Source: a bacterium
Lineage (GTDB): Bacteria > Bacillota > Clostridia > Lachnospirales > Lachnospiraceae
Assembly (NCBI GenBank): GCA_023663725.1
Contig: JAMPGX010000010.1
Coordinates: 1-64,000 of the forward strand
Reading direction: 5' to 3'
DNA: 64,000 bases
The position numbers and the translations under genes are program-made. Under the pieces are notes generated by a model, which was given only the letters and a program-made list of their open reading frames with translations, was not told where the DNA came from and ran no database searches. Positions 18,794 through 28,164 of the stretch are shown here, in pieces (the stretch's first letter is position 1; each line of letters opens with the position of its first letter).

Positions 18794-19632
18794 CACATTC
18801 TCACCTCTGTTGTCGCGGTCCGCTCTGTCTCGTCCCCTTGAGGCAGGCATCCGACTGTCTCCTGTTCTCTGCGCCGCAAAGCCTCCCTGGTGATCTGAAT
18901 TCTCTTTTCGTCCCTCATGGGCGCCAGAATCGGACTGCCGATGGCGTCCATAGGGGCCAGGCGCTGCGGACTTCCTGCTGGGGCCAGATTCAGATAAGTA
19001 TCCTTGCGGTGTACGACAAGCGCGTTCTCCTCAAGCGTCTCCCCCTGTAATGCCATATAAGCCCTCATGACCTGCGCAGGCTTGATATTACCACCGCTGG
19101 AGGCATCCACCAGCATATGAATAGCTCCGTCCTCCTCCGCCCACAACTCATAGAGGCCAGGACGGATATCCCATTGCAGCGTACTCTTCTTAGTCTCCTT
19201 GAGAATGGTGATCTCCGACATGGCATAAAATTCCGCAAGCCCCGCTCTATAGTCAAAGGCCGGCTCCCTGTCCTCCCGAAACCGCACCCTGTAGGCAGCG
19301 GCGGCAACGCTGGCCATAGCATTGCCGGCATCCTCCGGAAGCATCACCACACTCACAATCTCAATTCCAGGCACGCTGGCCCGGTTAAAGCGCTCTATCA
19401 TCTCCTCAGAGGTAGTGACGCTGTAGCACTCAATATCCATATATTCTCCGTCACTGGTCAGTCCCACCCCCAGAGGAGCCGCAAAGGTCATGATCTGATG
19501 AGGGCTGAAGCCCGTGGTATAGGCCACATCAATCTCGGCCCTCCGAATACATTTTTGAAAAAATCGCATCACGTCCAGGTGGCCAATAAAGCGCACCGGA
19601 CCGTATTTGCGAAATTTGACACGCACTTTCAT
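18793..19632 (-). CDS. TIGR03936/DUF2344 family protein
   Basis: 279 aa. The N terminus MKVRVKFRKYGPVRFIGHLD and the stretch 'RAEIDVAYTTGFSPHQIMTFA' with 'APLGVGLTSDGEYMDIE' are signatures of DUF2344. The family nearly always sits after the radical SAM protein found here just upstream, and is thought to act with it in RNA modification; that role is inferred. The ATG at 19632 follows AGGAGCAAACAGCCT. Confidence 0.88.
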   Translation of the reverse strand: MKVRVKFRKYGPVRFIGHLDVMRFFQKCIRRAEIDVAYTTGFSPHQIMTFAAPLGVGLTSDGEYMDIECYSVTTSEEMIERFNRASVPGIEIVSVVMLPEDAGNAMASVAAAAYRVRFREDREPAFDYRAGLAEFYAMSEITILKETKKSTLQWDIRPGLYELWAEEDGAIHMLVDASSGGNIKPAQVMRAYMALQGETLEENALVVHRKDTYLNLAPAGSPQRLAPMDAIGSPILAPMRDEKRIQITREALRRREQETVGCLPQGDETERTATTEVRM

Positions 19633-19672
19633 AGGCTGTTTGCTCCTGTCTTGATGATTGCGAGCCGTCGCT

Positions 19673-21571
19673 TCAGCAGCCGCCATAGCTGCCCACATCC
19701 CGTGGGCTAAAACAGATGCCGCCTCCAAAACGAGCTACGCCACAGCCCTGACACTTGACTCGGCAATTCTCCGATATCTGCTCCTGTTGGGCCTTCTGCC
19801 ACTCCCGCTGCAAGAATTCTCTGGTCACGCCGCAGTCGATGAAATCCCAGGGGAATATCTCATCGAGAGGGCGCTCTCTGTTGGCGTAGAACTCTGCAGT
19901 CAGACCACATTCCGCCATGGCCTCCTCCCACACCTCGTTCTTAAAGTACTCGCTCCAGGCGTCGTAGAAGCATCCCCTTTGATATACCTTGAGAATTACC
20001 TGCGACAAGCGCCTGTCCCCTCTGGCCAACACGCCTTCCCAGACACTGGCGTCAGCCTCGTGGTAATTGTACTTGATGCTCTTCTGATTGAGCTGTTCGG
20101 AGATGCATTTTCGGGTAAAATAAGCCTTTTCGATAAACTCCTCTCTGGTACACTGTCTGGCCCACTGAAAGGGAGTAAAGGGCTTGGGCACAAAAAAGGA
20201 GGTGCTGGTGACAATCTGCACCCGGCCGTTTACCCTGGCCTCCTTGGGCACTTCTTCAAAGAAAGTAGCGGCAATCCGGTTGGACAGCTCCGCGATTCCC
20301 CGTATATCCTCCTGAGTCTCCGTGGGCAGTCCCAGCATAAAATACAGCTTCACGCGGGTCCATCCCCCCCGAAAAGCCAGGGCAGCGCCCTGCAGGATAT
20401 CCTGCTCCGTCAAGCCCTTGTTGATCACATCGCGAAGCCGTTGGCTTCCCGCCTCCGGAGCAAAGGTCAGGGAGGACTTGCGCACATCCTGCACCTTGCG
20501 CATCACATCCAGGGAAAAGGCATCGATGCGCAGGGAGGGCAGGGAGATATTGATGCGCTTCTCACCGCACTCTTCGATCAGAAAATCAATCAGCTCCGGC
20601 AATTGACTGTAATCGCTGGAGCTCAGAGAACTCAGGGATATCTCCTCATGGCCGGTGTTTTTCAACATCTCCAGGGCATAGCGCTTCAATACCTCTACGT
20701 CCCTTTCCCGCACCGGCCGATAGAGTTGTCCCGCCTGACAGAAGCGACAGCCTCTGATGCAGCCCCGCTGAATCTCCAGCACTACTCTGTCCTGAGTCAC
20801 CTTGATATAGGGAACCACCGGTCTGAGGGGATAATAGGTGTCGGACACCTGCATTTCCACCTCTTTCAACACAGTTCGGGGAATTCCCTCCTCCGTGGGG
20901 GAAAACTCCGCTATCGTGCCATCCTCATGATAGCGCACCTGGTAGAATCGGGGCACATAGATTCCCGGCAGACGGGCGGCCCTGCGCAGGAATTCCACCC
21001 GCCCGCACTTTTCTTTCCTGCATGCCTTGTAGAGATCCAGCAGATTGCGGTACTGTGTCTCGCCCTCTCCGATGTAGAACAGATCAAAAAAGTCCGCAAT
21101 CGGCTCAGGATTGTAGGTGCAGGGACCGCCTCCTATGACGATGGGACAATCCTCCCCACGATCCTGAGAAAGCAGCGGAAGCTGAGACAGCTCCAGCACT
21201 TGCAGGATATTGGTGTAACACATCTCATACTGTATCGTAATGCCCAGGAAATCCATATCCTTTACCGGCTCCTGAGACTCGAGGCCAAAGAGGGGAATCT
21301 GTTGCCTGCGCATGATAGCGTCCAGATCTACCCAGGGAGAAAAGACCCTCTCGCACCACACATCCGGGAAGCTATTGAACATGTCATAGAGAATCTGCAT
21401 TCCCAGATGGGACATGCCAATCTCATACACATCCGGAAAGCACATGGCAAAGCGCACTTCTACCTGGGACTTGTCCTTCACTACTGCGTTAACTTCACTG
21501 CCAATATATCGGGCGGGCTTCTCAATCCGCATCAGAATATCGTCTGACAGGGCCAGCTTAACTGTCGCCAT
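19673..21571 (-). CDS. TIGR03960 family radical SAM protein
   Basis: 632 aa. N-terminal part resembles a B12-binding-type region (FPDVYEIGMSHLGMQILYD; IVIGGGPCTYNPEP); the radical SAM cluster motif C-x3-C-x2-C is CIRGCRFCQAGQ (about residue 237), and the C terminus is cysteine-rich (NCRVKCQGCGVARFGGG), probably a second metal site. The start at 21571 follows GAGGAAAGAGCCG. With DUF2344 and RNase E/G it forms a conserved three-gene unit. Confidence 0.9.
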   Translation of the reverse strand: MATVKLALSDDILMRIEKPARYIGSEVNAVVKDKSQVEVRFAMCFPDVYEIGMSHLGMQILYDMFNSFPDVWCERVFSPWVDLDAIMRRQQIPLFGLESQEPVKDMDFLGITIQYEMCYTNILQVLELSQLPLLSQDRGEDCPIVIGGGPCTYNPEPIADFFDLFYIGEGETQYRNLLDLYKACRKEKCGRVEFLRRAARLPGIYVPRFYQVRYHEDGTIAEFSPTEEGIPRTVLKEVEMQVSDTYYPLRPVVPYIKVTQDRVVLEIQRGCIRGCRFCQAGQLYRPVRERDVEVLKRYALEMLKNTGHEEISLSSLSSSDYSQLPELIDFLIEECGEKRINISLPSLRIDAFSLDVMRKVQDVRKSSLTFAPEAGSQRLRDVINKGLTEQDILQGAALAFRGGWTRVKLYFMLGLPTETQEDIRGIAELSNRIAATFFEEVPKEARVNGRVQIVTSTSFFVPKPFTPFQWARQCTREEFIEKAYFTRKCISEQLNQKSIKYNYHEADASVWEGVLARGDRRLSQVILKVYQRGCFYDAWSEYFKNEVWEEAMAECGLTAEFYANRERPLDEIFPWDFIDCGVTREFLQREWQKAQQEQISENCRVKCQGCGVARFGGGICFSPRDVGSYGGC

Positions 21572-21646
21572 CGGCTCTTTCCTCTCTTTGCTTAGACTCC
21601 CTATCAGTATACGGCATCTATCTGCCAAAAGCAAGTGATTGTCCCA

Positions 21647-24031
21647 TTATTTCTGTTCGTCCAGATATAACTGCACCCGATTCTGGATCAGAGCTGCCAC
21701 CGTCTCCGCATCCTTATCTCCGGAAAAATAACTGTCCAGCTCCTCCAAGACAATATTCTCCACTGCGGAAGCGCGATTCCGATAGGGCACGGCAGAATTG
21801 AGCAATTCCAGATATTCCTGGTCCCATGTGGAGCCGGGAGGCCCGTCCGGTTTCTCAGGAATGATATATGTCCCCCATTTGAGTGAGTGAAAAGGATCAT
21901 AATCATCATAGTGCAGTTGTCCTTTAAGCCCTGAATTAAATGCCTGAATCATATCGTTTCGGACAGCCCCCATATGGCCAAGCTGTCTCGAGTGATCAAA
22001 CAGAGAGATCAGATATGCTTTGATCTGCTCCCAGTAAGCTGTATTCCGATTGACAACCAGAAAGGAATCACATGTCCAATAGTTCCCCTGACTGTTTTGG
22101 GAGGGAAACCCTACCGGATGATGGCTCTTCTCATATTTGCTCATCATAAAGGCAAATTGTGGGAAGTCCCATATATCTTCCATAAATGCGACAGATTGCT
22201 GATTCGCTGCCGTCTCACTATAACTCTGATCATGCTCACGGTAAAGCTCAGGGTCCATATTCTGAATCATCTCCAACAGCCATATGAATTGTGGATTGTC
22301 AAAATCACAGGTCCCGGCCTCCAGATCTAAAAAGGGAGTCTCTGTCAGATATCGAAGATACATCTCGCGGATAGCTGTTTCCCCGTATCCGCTCAAACGG
22401 GTCAAAGAACGCAGGACAAGCAGTTGATTGCGGTCAGGATGCGCCTCCTTTACGGCCATCGCCTCCTCCCAGCTCCAGCGATCCTCAGCCCAGAGGGAGC
22501 TGTCAGCCATCACGACAGTGACATACCCATCCGGGGCAAGTCCCATCTGTTTCCCGTCTATCACTCCGCATCCCAGCGCGCCGGGGAATATGGCATCCAC
22601 GTATTCTTGCGGCAGCACATCGGACAGATCAGCCAGAATCCCTTTCTCGTATAGCATCTCCATATCTTCCGCCGTCACATAATAAATGTCCGCGCCATTT
22701 CCCGCTACCAACTCCGCCAGGGCCCGCGTCCGATAATCCTCCATGGTCTGAAGAGCTTCGATATATGTCAGCCCTTCCATATTCGGTTTGTCTACTCGGA
22801 TGCTATAGTCCGGATTATTTCTCGAATAGTCAATGGCACAGTCGAATACATACTGACAATCCCTGACAAGACTCACCATGCGGATGGTATCCTTCGCTTT
22901 TTCAGGGTCTGCTCCCAACTGACAGATTTCAGAGGTGCCCAGGCTTCCCTCCAAGAGCGCCAGTTGCCCGCCTCCTCCAACAGTCATGATCACCTCCGCT
23001 GTATTGGAATCAATCCCCAGATCGTGATAATTGATACAGAACTCCCTGAGCCCTGTATATAGATCCCAGCGATATATCTTACCTTCTCCCGTGGCATAGT
23101 ACAGATACCCATCCTCCGTCATAGCCTTGGGAGTACGGGGCTCCAGAGGCGCCTGTGCAAAGAGCTTTTGCCCAATCGTCGGACGATACCCCACTAGCTG
23201 TATCTCATTTCCTTCGGGAAGATCAATCTCAAAAACGGCATTGCCGTCAGGGTCCTTCATCACATACCCCGCGACAGCATTTATATCCTCAGAGCCGATG
23301 ACGTCAACTGGATTGCCCTCAGCATCCAGAACCATGATCCTGCCTTGATCCAGACCGGTCAGGCAGTGCTGGTCCGCGAGCAGATAATAATATCCCTGCC
23401 GATCGGTGTATACACAGGTATAGAAATAGCCTGCCTGAATCTCTATCCCGCTGCCCTGCATGGCCGGATAGAGATCAGTGACGGACAGTTGCTCCCCATC
23501 CAGATTGATATGCACGGCGGGATAGGCGACCACCTTCTGGTCTGAGTCATATACACATAAGAACAGGACATACTCTTTCTCACTGACCATATCCGCCTTC
23601 ATAGGAATCACCTGATTCTCATCGTATTCCTCCAAAACTGGCAGCGGCACCTTCTCATGCCAAGTCTTTCCTGTCTCCGTATCGCAGCAACTCAGATTAC
23701 ACTCGACTTCATCAAACTCCGGCATAAAGCTCTGTTCAAGCCTGTCCAAGCGATAAAATTTATCCTCCAGACAGAAAAAGGAACTCCCCACTATGTCGTA
23801 AAATCCAGTATCATAGTCCAAATCCTGCATATATCCTGTGATGTAGAGATCATGATTTGTACCGGAAAGGGTATCAAACTTCCACGAGTCAGTCCTCCAG
23901 TCCAGATCAGGCCGAGCCGCCTGCATCTCCGCAGAGACTACAGACGGCTCAGAAGGCTCTGTCCCAGGAGCACTGCAACCGGTCAAAATACATATGAATA
24001 CCATTAAGAGTAGAAATGGCTTATGCTTCAT
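21647..24031 (-). CDS. Large lipoprotein with C-terminal extracellular solute-binding domain
   Basis: 794 aa. Lipobox LTGC near residue 20 with a typical signal peptide. Residues ~60-370 contain repeats reminiscent of a beta-propeller (GRIMVLDAEGNPVDVIG; DGYLYYATGEGKIYRWD). Residues ~400-790 look like an ABC-type solute-binding protein (ADIYYVTAEDMEMLYEKGILADLSDVLP; PVGFPSQNSQGNYW). No permease or ATPase gene is next to it, so it may be a sensor or an orphan binding protein. The ATG at 24031 follows GGGAGGATTGTTTTG. Confidence 0.78.
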   Translation of the reverse strand: MKHKPFLLLMVFICILTGCSAPGTEPSEPSVVSAEMQAARPDLDWRTDSWKFDTLSGTNHDLYITGYMQDLDYDTGFYDIVGSSFFCLEDKFYRLDRLEQSFMPEFDEVECNLSCCDTETGKTWHEKVPLPVLEEYDENQVIPMKADMVSEKEYVLFLCVYDSDQKVVAYPAVHINLDGEQLSVTDLYPAMQGSGIEIQAGYFYTCVYTDRQGYYYLLADQHCLTGLDQGRIMVLDAEGNPVDVIGSEDINAVAGYVMKDPDGNAVFEIDLPEGNEIQLVGYRPTIGQKLFAQAPLEPRTPKAMTEDGYLYYATGEGKIYRWDLYTGLREFCINYHDLGIDSNTAEVIMTVGGGGQLALLEGSLGTSEICQLGADPEKAKDTIRMVSLVRDCQYVFDCAIDYSRNNPDYSIRVDKPNMEGLTYIEALQTMEDYRTRALAELVAGNGADIYYVTAEDMEMLYEKGILADLSDVLPQEYVDAIFPGALGCGVIDGKQMGLAPDGYVTVVMADSSLWAEDRWSWEEAMAVKEAHPDRNQLLVLRSLTRLSGYGETAIREMYLRYLTETPFLDLEAGTCDFDNPQFIWLLEMIQNMDPELYREHDQSYSETAANQQSVAFMEDIWDFPQFAFMMSKYEKSHHPVGFPSQNSQGNYWTCDSFLVVNRNTAYWEQIKAYLISLFDHSRQLGHMGAVRNDMIQAFNSGLKGQLHYDDYDPFHSLKWGTYIIPEKPDGPPGSTWDQEYLELLNSAVPYRNRASAVENIVLEELDSYFSGDKDAETVAALIQNRVQLYLDEQK

Positions 24032-24120
24032 CAAAACAATCCTCCCATTAACCAATTTCTGAAGGGTATAGTTCAATACCCTTCAGAAATCTTAGTTCAC
24101 AATCCTAGATAAAGAAAAAT

Positions 24121-24423
24121 CTACCATGTATTGTGGGATTTAACAGAATGATTTTCACGAAATACATTTTGGGATTCAAGTATTGTTCCTTGACCGCAAG
24201 GACAGGGTTTATATACATATAACTGTTCAATATTGACATCACACCCTGCTGATATGTTTTCCGCGACTAAATAAGCATGTGCATACCCTCGTCCAGTAGC
24301 AATCCAAACTGTGGAAAATGCAGTCCCATGCGAATGTTTACAGGTTTCATCTGCGACAACAGGATTAGTAAATAAAGTTACTAAAAGCGCAGTCGATAGA
24401 ATGATTAATATTATTTTCTTCAT
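24121..24423 (-). CDS. Small secreted protein, 100 aa, unknown
   Basis: A signal peptide (MKKIILIILSTALLVTLF, cleavage probably near VVA-DE) precedes a ~75-residue mature part with four cysteines (CKHSHG, AGCDV, PCPCG). HGTAFSTVWIATGRGYAHAYLV looks like a folded core. I do not recognise the family. The ATG at 24423 has AAAGGGG upstream; its own promoter lies at 24508-24536 in AT-rich DNA. A bacteriocin or a cell-surface factor are possible; neither is shown. Confidence 0.65.
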   Translation of the reverse strand: MKKIILIILSTALLVTLFTNPVVADETCKHSHGTAFSTVWIATGRGYAHAYLVAENISAGCDVNIEQLYVYKPCPCGQGTILESQNVFRENHSVKSHNTW

Positions 24424-24507
24424 TGTCAATCCCCTTTCGATTTAAATAGTATGTTTGTTGTGTGCAGCAACCGGTCAAAAATATAAGTAATATGTCATGA
24501 CGTTTAA

Positions 24508-24536
24508 ATCATATATTATAACAGAAAATTTGTCAA
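24508..24536 (-). promoter_or_regulatory. Promoter of the small secreted protein gene
   Basis: Minus strand TTGACA (24531-24536), 17-base spacer, TATGAT (24508-24513). The 24430-24735 gap otherwise holds AT-rich DNA and the terminator at 24625-24665. Confidence 0.7.
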
Positions 24537-24624
24537 TCAATAATATTTTATTAGACAATATATTTTAACTTATACCTATTTCTAGCCTAAATATAGGAAA
24601 TTTTTTATAGATATGTAAAAATAT

Positions 24625-24665
24625 GAATGCCGTTCAGACTGTATTCCACAGTCCGTGCGGCATTC
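24625..24665 (-). terminator. Terminator downstream of the his operon/123-aa gene
   Basis: An outer 8-bp stem (24625-24632 with 24658-24665) and an inner 6-bp stem (24637-24642 with 24648-24653); on the minus strand ATATTTTTAC follows. Confidence 0.75.
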
Positions 24666-24735
24666 TCTCAGATACACTTTTCGCAGCCTATTCAATCTTA
24701 AAGCATAAAGTTCCAAGGGACAAATCACAATGTTT

Positions 24736-25107
24736 TCAAAACTTTGGCATATAGTCCAGACGGATATATTCTCCGATCTGGCTGCCGGTCAGTCCGAACA
24801 GAGTATCCCCGCGGCGGTTCGCCAGAGCCAGCAGACAGACCAACACTGCTGCAAGCAGAATGCGCAGGCCAAGAGTTCCAGATTTTCCGGCCCCACTGCC
24901 TGTCATCTCGCCGTATTCGTCCCCGTAGTCCGCCATACTGTCATAAGCGGGATCGTCCTCAAAGTATCCGGAGGTGTCGCCGTAGAGCAATTGTCTGCGC
25001 TGGAACAGATCCCGCCTGTCCTGCTGATAGCGCTCTCTCACCTGTCTTGTCAATTGTAGCTTCTGCTGCGTGGATATATCGCCCATCTCTCCCATTCCTT
25101 TCCTCAT
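24736..25107 (-). CDS. Hypothetical membrane protein, 123 aa
   Basis: A polar, Q/R-rich N terminus (~1-45), an acidic tyrosine-rich stretch (DDPAYDSMADYGDEYGEMTG) and one membrane segment (about 77-95), then a short tail. No family recognised. It follows hisI by 44 bases on the same strand, before the terminator, so it is probably the last gene of the his transcript. Several in-frame ATGs (25107, 25095, 25086) make the start uncertain. Confidence 0.6.
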   Translation of the reverse strand: MRKGMGEMGDISTQQKLQLTRQVRERYQQDRRDLFQRRQLLYGDTSGYFEDDPAYDSMADYGDEYGEMTGSGAGKSGTLGLRILLAAVLVCLLALANRRGDTLFGLTGSQIGEYIRLDYMPKF

Positions 25108-25151
25108 AGCTGATGCCTGGCTACTTCATTGTATGAGAAATACAGGGAAGC

Positions 25152-25529
25152 TTATTCCTGTTCCACAATCTTTTGGAAAAAGCAGCTTCGAGAGCCGGTG
25201 TGACAGGCCGCACCGACCTGGTTGATACGGGCCAGCAGGGTGTCTCTGTCACAGTCTGCCGTCAGGGAGATCAGATGCTGATAGTGTCCGCTGCTCTCCC
25301 CCTTCAGCCATTGCTCTCTGCGGCTGCGGCTGTAGTAATGCATCAGGCCGGTGCGCAGGGTATCCTCGTAGGCCTGCTCATTCATATAGGCCATCATCAA
25401 CACTTCCCCGTTCTCCGCATCCTGCGCAATCACCGGAACCAGCCCCTGCTCGTCTTGCTTTAACTCCTCCCAGGAGAGGGCGGGCGTCCAACTGGGCTGC
25501 CCCTGAGACATATCATAACTGTTCTGCAT
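25152..25529 (-). CDS. hisI: Phosphoribosyl-AMP cyclohydrolase HisI
   Basis: 125 aa. It opens the purine ring of PR-AMP (third step of histidine synthesis). [35 protein letters not shown] and the zinc-binding [21 protein letters not shown]-type C terminus are typical. There is no HisE (pyrophosphohydrolase) domain fused. The ATG at 25529 is chosen over the GTG 3 bases earlier, with GGAG 10 bases upstream. Confidence 0.95.
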   Translation of the reverse strand: MQNSYDMSQGQPSWTPALSWEELKQDEQGLVPVIAQDAENGEVLMMAYMNEQAYEDTLRTGLMHYYSRSRREQWLKGESSGHYQHLISLTADCDRDTLLARINQVGAACHTGSRSCFFQKIVEQE

Positions 25530-25548
25530 CACTTCAAATCTCCTTATC

Positions 25549-26136
25549 TTACAGACTTCCCTTCGTGCTCAGCACATCCGTGAGGCGGGGCTCCAGGGCT
25601 ATGGCCTCATCCAACGCCTTGGCAAAGGCTTTAAACATGGCTTCAATCATATGATGGTTGTTGCCGGACTGCAGCATCCGCAGATGCAGATTCATACCCG
25701 CACTGTAGGAGACGGCATAGAAGAATTCCCGCACCAGCTCCGTCTCCAGTTCTCCCACTCGCTCCGCGGTAAATGCACAGTCGAACTGCAGATAGGGTCT
25801 GCCGCACAGATCCACGGCGCACAGCGCCAGGGCCTCGTCCATGGGCAGGATAAAATAACCGTAACGACGTATGCCCTTCTTGTCCCCCACGGCCTCACGG
25901 ATGGCCTTCCCCAGCACAATGCCGATATCCTCGACGGTGTGGTGCCCGTCCACCTGCAGATCGCCGACCGCCTTGCAGGTCAGATCAAAAAATCCATGTC
26001 GGGCAAAGCCCTCCAGCATGTGGTCCAGAAATCCGATACCCGTATTTATCTCCGCCTGTCCGCTGCCGTCCAGCTCCAGCGTGATCTCGATATCTGTCTC
26101 CTTAGTCTTACGGCTGATTGTACTGCTGCGTGCCAT
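25549..26136 (-). CDS. hisB: Imidazoleglycerol-phosphate dehydratase HisB
   Basis: 195 aa, monofunctional (no phosphatase domain). Mn2+-binding motifs [24 protein letters not shown] and the C-terminal [19 protein letters not shown] are all visible. It removes water from imidazole glycerol phosphate. Spacing to hisD (17 bases) and hisI (about 20) indicates one operon. Confidence 0.96.
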   Translation of the reverse strand: MARSSTISRKTKETDIEITLELDGSGQAEINTGIGFLDHMLEGFARHGFFDLTCKAVGDLQVDGHHTVEDIGIVLGKAIREAVGDKKGIRRYGYFILPMDEALALCAVDLCGRPYLQFDCAFTAERVGELETELVREFFYAVSYSAGMNLHLRMLQSGNNHHMIEAMFKAFAKALDEAIALEPRLTDVLSTKGSL

Positions 26137-26153
26137 ATTCTCTCCTCCTCGGC

Positions 26154-27452
26154 TTAACCCTCATTTTCAAAACGCACCCGTATGCTTCCCGCGTGGGCTG
26201 TCAGTCCCTCGCTCTCCGCGAAGCGCTCTATATCCGTATGCACTGCCTTCAGCGCCTCCCTCGAATACGAGATGATACTGGTCTTTTTCAGGAAGTCATC
26301 CACATTGACCGGAGAAAAGAACTTGGCGGTGCCGTTGGTGGGCAGGATGTGATTAGGTCCTGCGTAATAGTCCCCCAGAGGCTCGCTGCTGTACTCTCCC
26401 AGAAAGATAGCTCCGGCATTTTTGATGCGGGTCATGACGTCAAAAGGATTCCGCGTCAGGATTTCCAGATGCTCGGAGGCGATATCATTCACCGTCTCAA
26501 TGGCATCCTCCATATTCTCCGCCAACAGGATATAGCCGTAATTCTCCAGCGATTTCTCTATGATCGATCTGCGGGAGAGCTGGACTGTGAGGGTGTCCAC
26601 CTCGGCGGATACCCGCCGTGCCAGCTCCTCGGAGGTGGTGATCAGGATAGCGCTTGCCAGCTCGTCATGCTCCGCCTGGCTCAGGAGATCAGCCGCCACA
26701 TAGCGAGGATTGGCCGTCTCGTCCGCCAGCAATAATATTTCGCTGGGACCAGCGATGGAATCGATGCTCACATAGCCATAGACGGCTTTTTTAGCCAGGG
26801 CGACAAAAATATTGCCGGGGCCGGTGATCTTGTCCACTTTGGGAATGGAATCAGTGCCGTAGGCCATGGCAGCGATGGCCTGAGCTCCGCCCGCCTTATA
26901 TATGGCGCTCACGCCCGCAATATCCGCGGCCACCAGAGTTCCGGGATTCACTCTCCCGTCAGCCCCGGGCGGTGTAGTCATAATAATGTCCGCAACTCCC
27001 GCTACCCTGGCCGGTATCACATTCATCAGCACGCTGGAGGGATACGCAGCCTTGCCGCCGGGCACATACACGCCCACTCTGCCGATGGGAGTGATCTTCA
27101 TGCCCAGTATCGTGCCGTCCTCTCTGGCGTCAAACCAGCTATTTCGCAGCTGTTTTTCGTGAAAAGCGCGGATATTGGCGGCCGACCGCCTGATGACCTC
27201 CACCAATTCGGGATCCATCTGCTCGTAAGCCGCCTGAATCTCCTCGCGGGTCACCCGAATATTCTCTGCGGTCAACTGATATTTGTCGAATTTCAGTGTG
27301 TATGCAAACAGAGCCGCATCACCCTTCTCCCGCACATCGCGCAGGATTTTGTTTACCGTCTCCTCATACTCTGAATAATTATTTGGACTTCTCTTCAACA
27401 GGTCATTCAGCACATTGTTGCGAGTGCTCTCTGTCAATTGTACGATTCTCAT
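26154..27452 (-). CDS. hisD: Histidinol dehydrogenase HisD
   Basis: 432 aa. It oxidises histidinol to histidine in two NAD+-linked steps. Motifs include GRVGVYVPGGKAAYPSSVLM, the KITGPGNIFVALAKK segment, IDSIAGPSEILLLAD, LLSQAEHDELA and PLGDYYAGPNHILPT. The ATG at 27452 follows GAGGAGAATAAAT. In the operon between hisG and hisB. Confidence 0.97.
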   Translation of the reverse strand: MRIVQLTESTRNNVLNDLLKRSPNNYSEYEETVNKILRDVREKGDAALFAYTLKFDKYQLTAENIRVTREEIQAAYEQMDPELVEVIRRSAANIRAFHEKQLRNSWFDAREDGTILGMKITPIGRVGVYVPGGKAAYPSSVLMNVIPARVAGVADIIMTTPPGADGRVNPGTLVAADIAGVSAIYKAGGAQAIAAMAYGTDSIPKVDKITGPGNIFVALAKKAVYGYVSIDSIAGPSEILLLADETANPRYVAADLLSQAEHDELASAILITTSEELARRVSAEVDTLTVQLSRRSIIEKSLENYGYILLAENMEDAIETVNDIASEHLEILTRNPFDVMTRIKNAGAIFLGEYSSEPLGDYYAGPNHILPTNGTAKFFSPVNVDDFLKKTSIISYSREALKAVHTDIERFAESEGLTAHAGSIRVRFENEG

Positions 27453-27476
27453 ATTTATTCTCCTCACTGTTTTACC

Positions 27477-28121
27477 TTATAGCTTCTCCCTCAGTCTGTA
27501 GATCAGCTCTCTGATACGTTCCGTCTCCATCTGCATACTCACCGGATTCACAATCATGCGGGCGGACAGGGGACAGATCTCCTCCAGCACATCCAACCCA
27601 TTTTCCCGCAGCGTGCCGCCGGTCTCCACGATATCCACGATCACGTCCGACAGCTCCACCAGAGGTCCCAGCTCCACAGAGCCATTCAGCTTGATGATAT
27701 CTACCGTCTGATGCTTTTTGTTGTAGAAATACTCTCTCGCAATATTGGGATATTTGCTGGCTACACGGATTCTCTCGTGGTGCCTCAACAACTCCTGCGC
27801 CGACTGGGGGCCGCAGACACACATGCGGCATTTGCCAAAGCCCAGATCGAGCACCTCGTAGACATTGCGGTTCTCCTCCAGTATGGTATCCCGTCCTACC
27901 ACGCCGATATCGGCGGCGCCGTACTCCACATAAGTAGGAACGTCCGGCCCTTTAGCCAGGAAAAAGCGCAATCGCAGCTCCTCATTGACAAAGATCAGCT
28001 TTCGGGAGTCTTTGTCCTTCAACTCCTCACAGGTGATGCCAATCTGATCCAGCAAATCCATGGTTTTGCTGGCCAGACGGCCCTTCCCCAGCGCAAATGT
28101 CAAATATCTGTCGTCACTCAT
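27477..28121 (-). CDS. hisG: ATP phosphoribosyltransferase, short form HisG
   Basis: 214 aa, the short form lacking the C-terminal regulatory domain and therefore needing HisZ, which is encoded just upstream. Motifs: FALGKGRLASKTMDLL, YGAADIGVVGRDTILE, DIVETGGTLRENGL. It joins ATP and PRPP in the first step of histidine synthesis and would be the feedback-controlled point together with HisZ. Confidence 0.96.
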   Translation of the reverse strand: MSDDRYLTFALGKGRLASKTMDLLDQIGITCEELKDKDSRKLIFVNEELRLRFFLAKGPDVPTYVEYGAADIGVVGRDTILEENRNVYEVLDLGFGKCRMCVCGPQSAQELLRHHERIRVASKYPNIAREYFYNKKHQTVDIIKLNGSVELGPLVELSDVIVDIVETGGTLRENGLDVLEEICPLSARMIVNPVSMQMETERIRELIYRLREKL

Positions 28122-28164
28122 ATTTTGTAATGTTCTCCCTTGATCAAAATTTCACAGGTTTCCC

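Noticed and set aside
19658-21547. 629-codon open frame on the + strand opposite the radical SAM gene
   Set aside because: It is the reverse-complement frame of a conserved gene in GC-rich DNA; no start site or family match.
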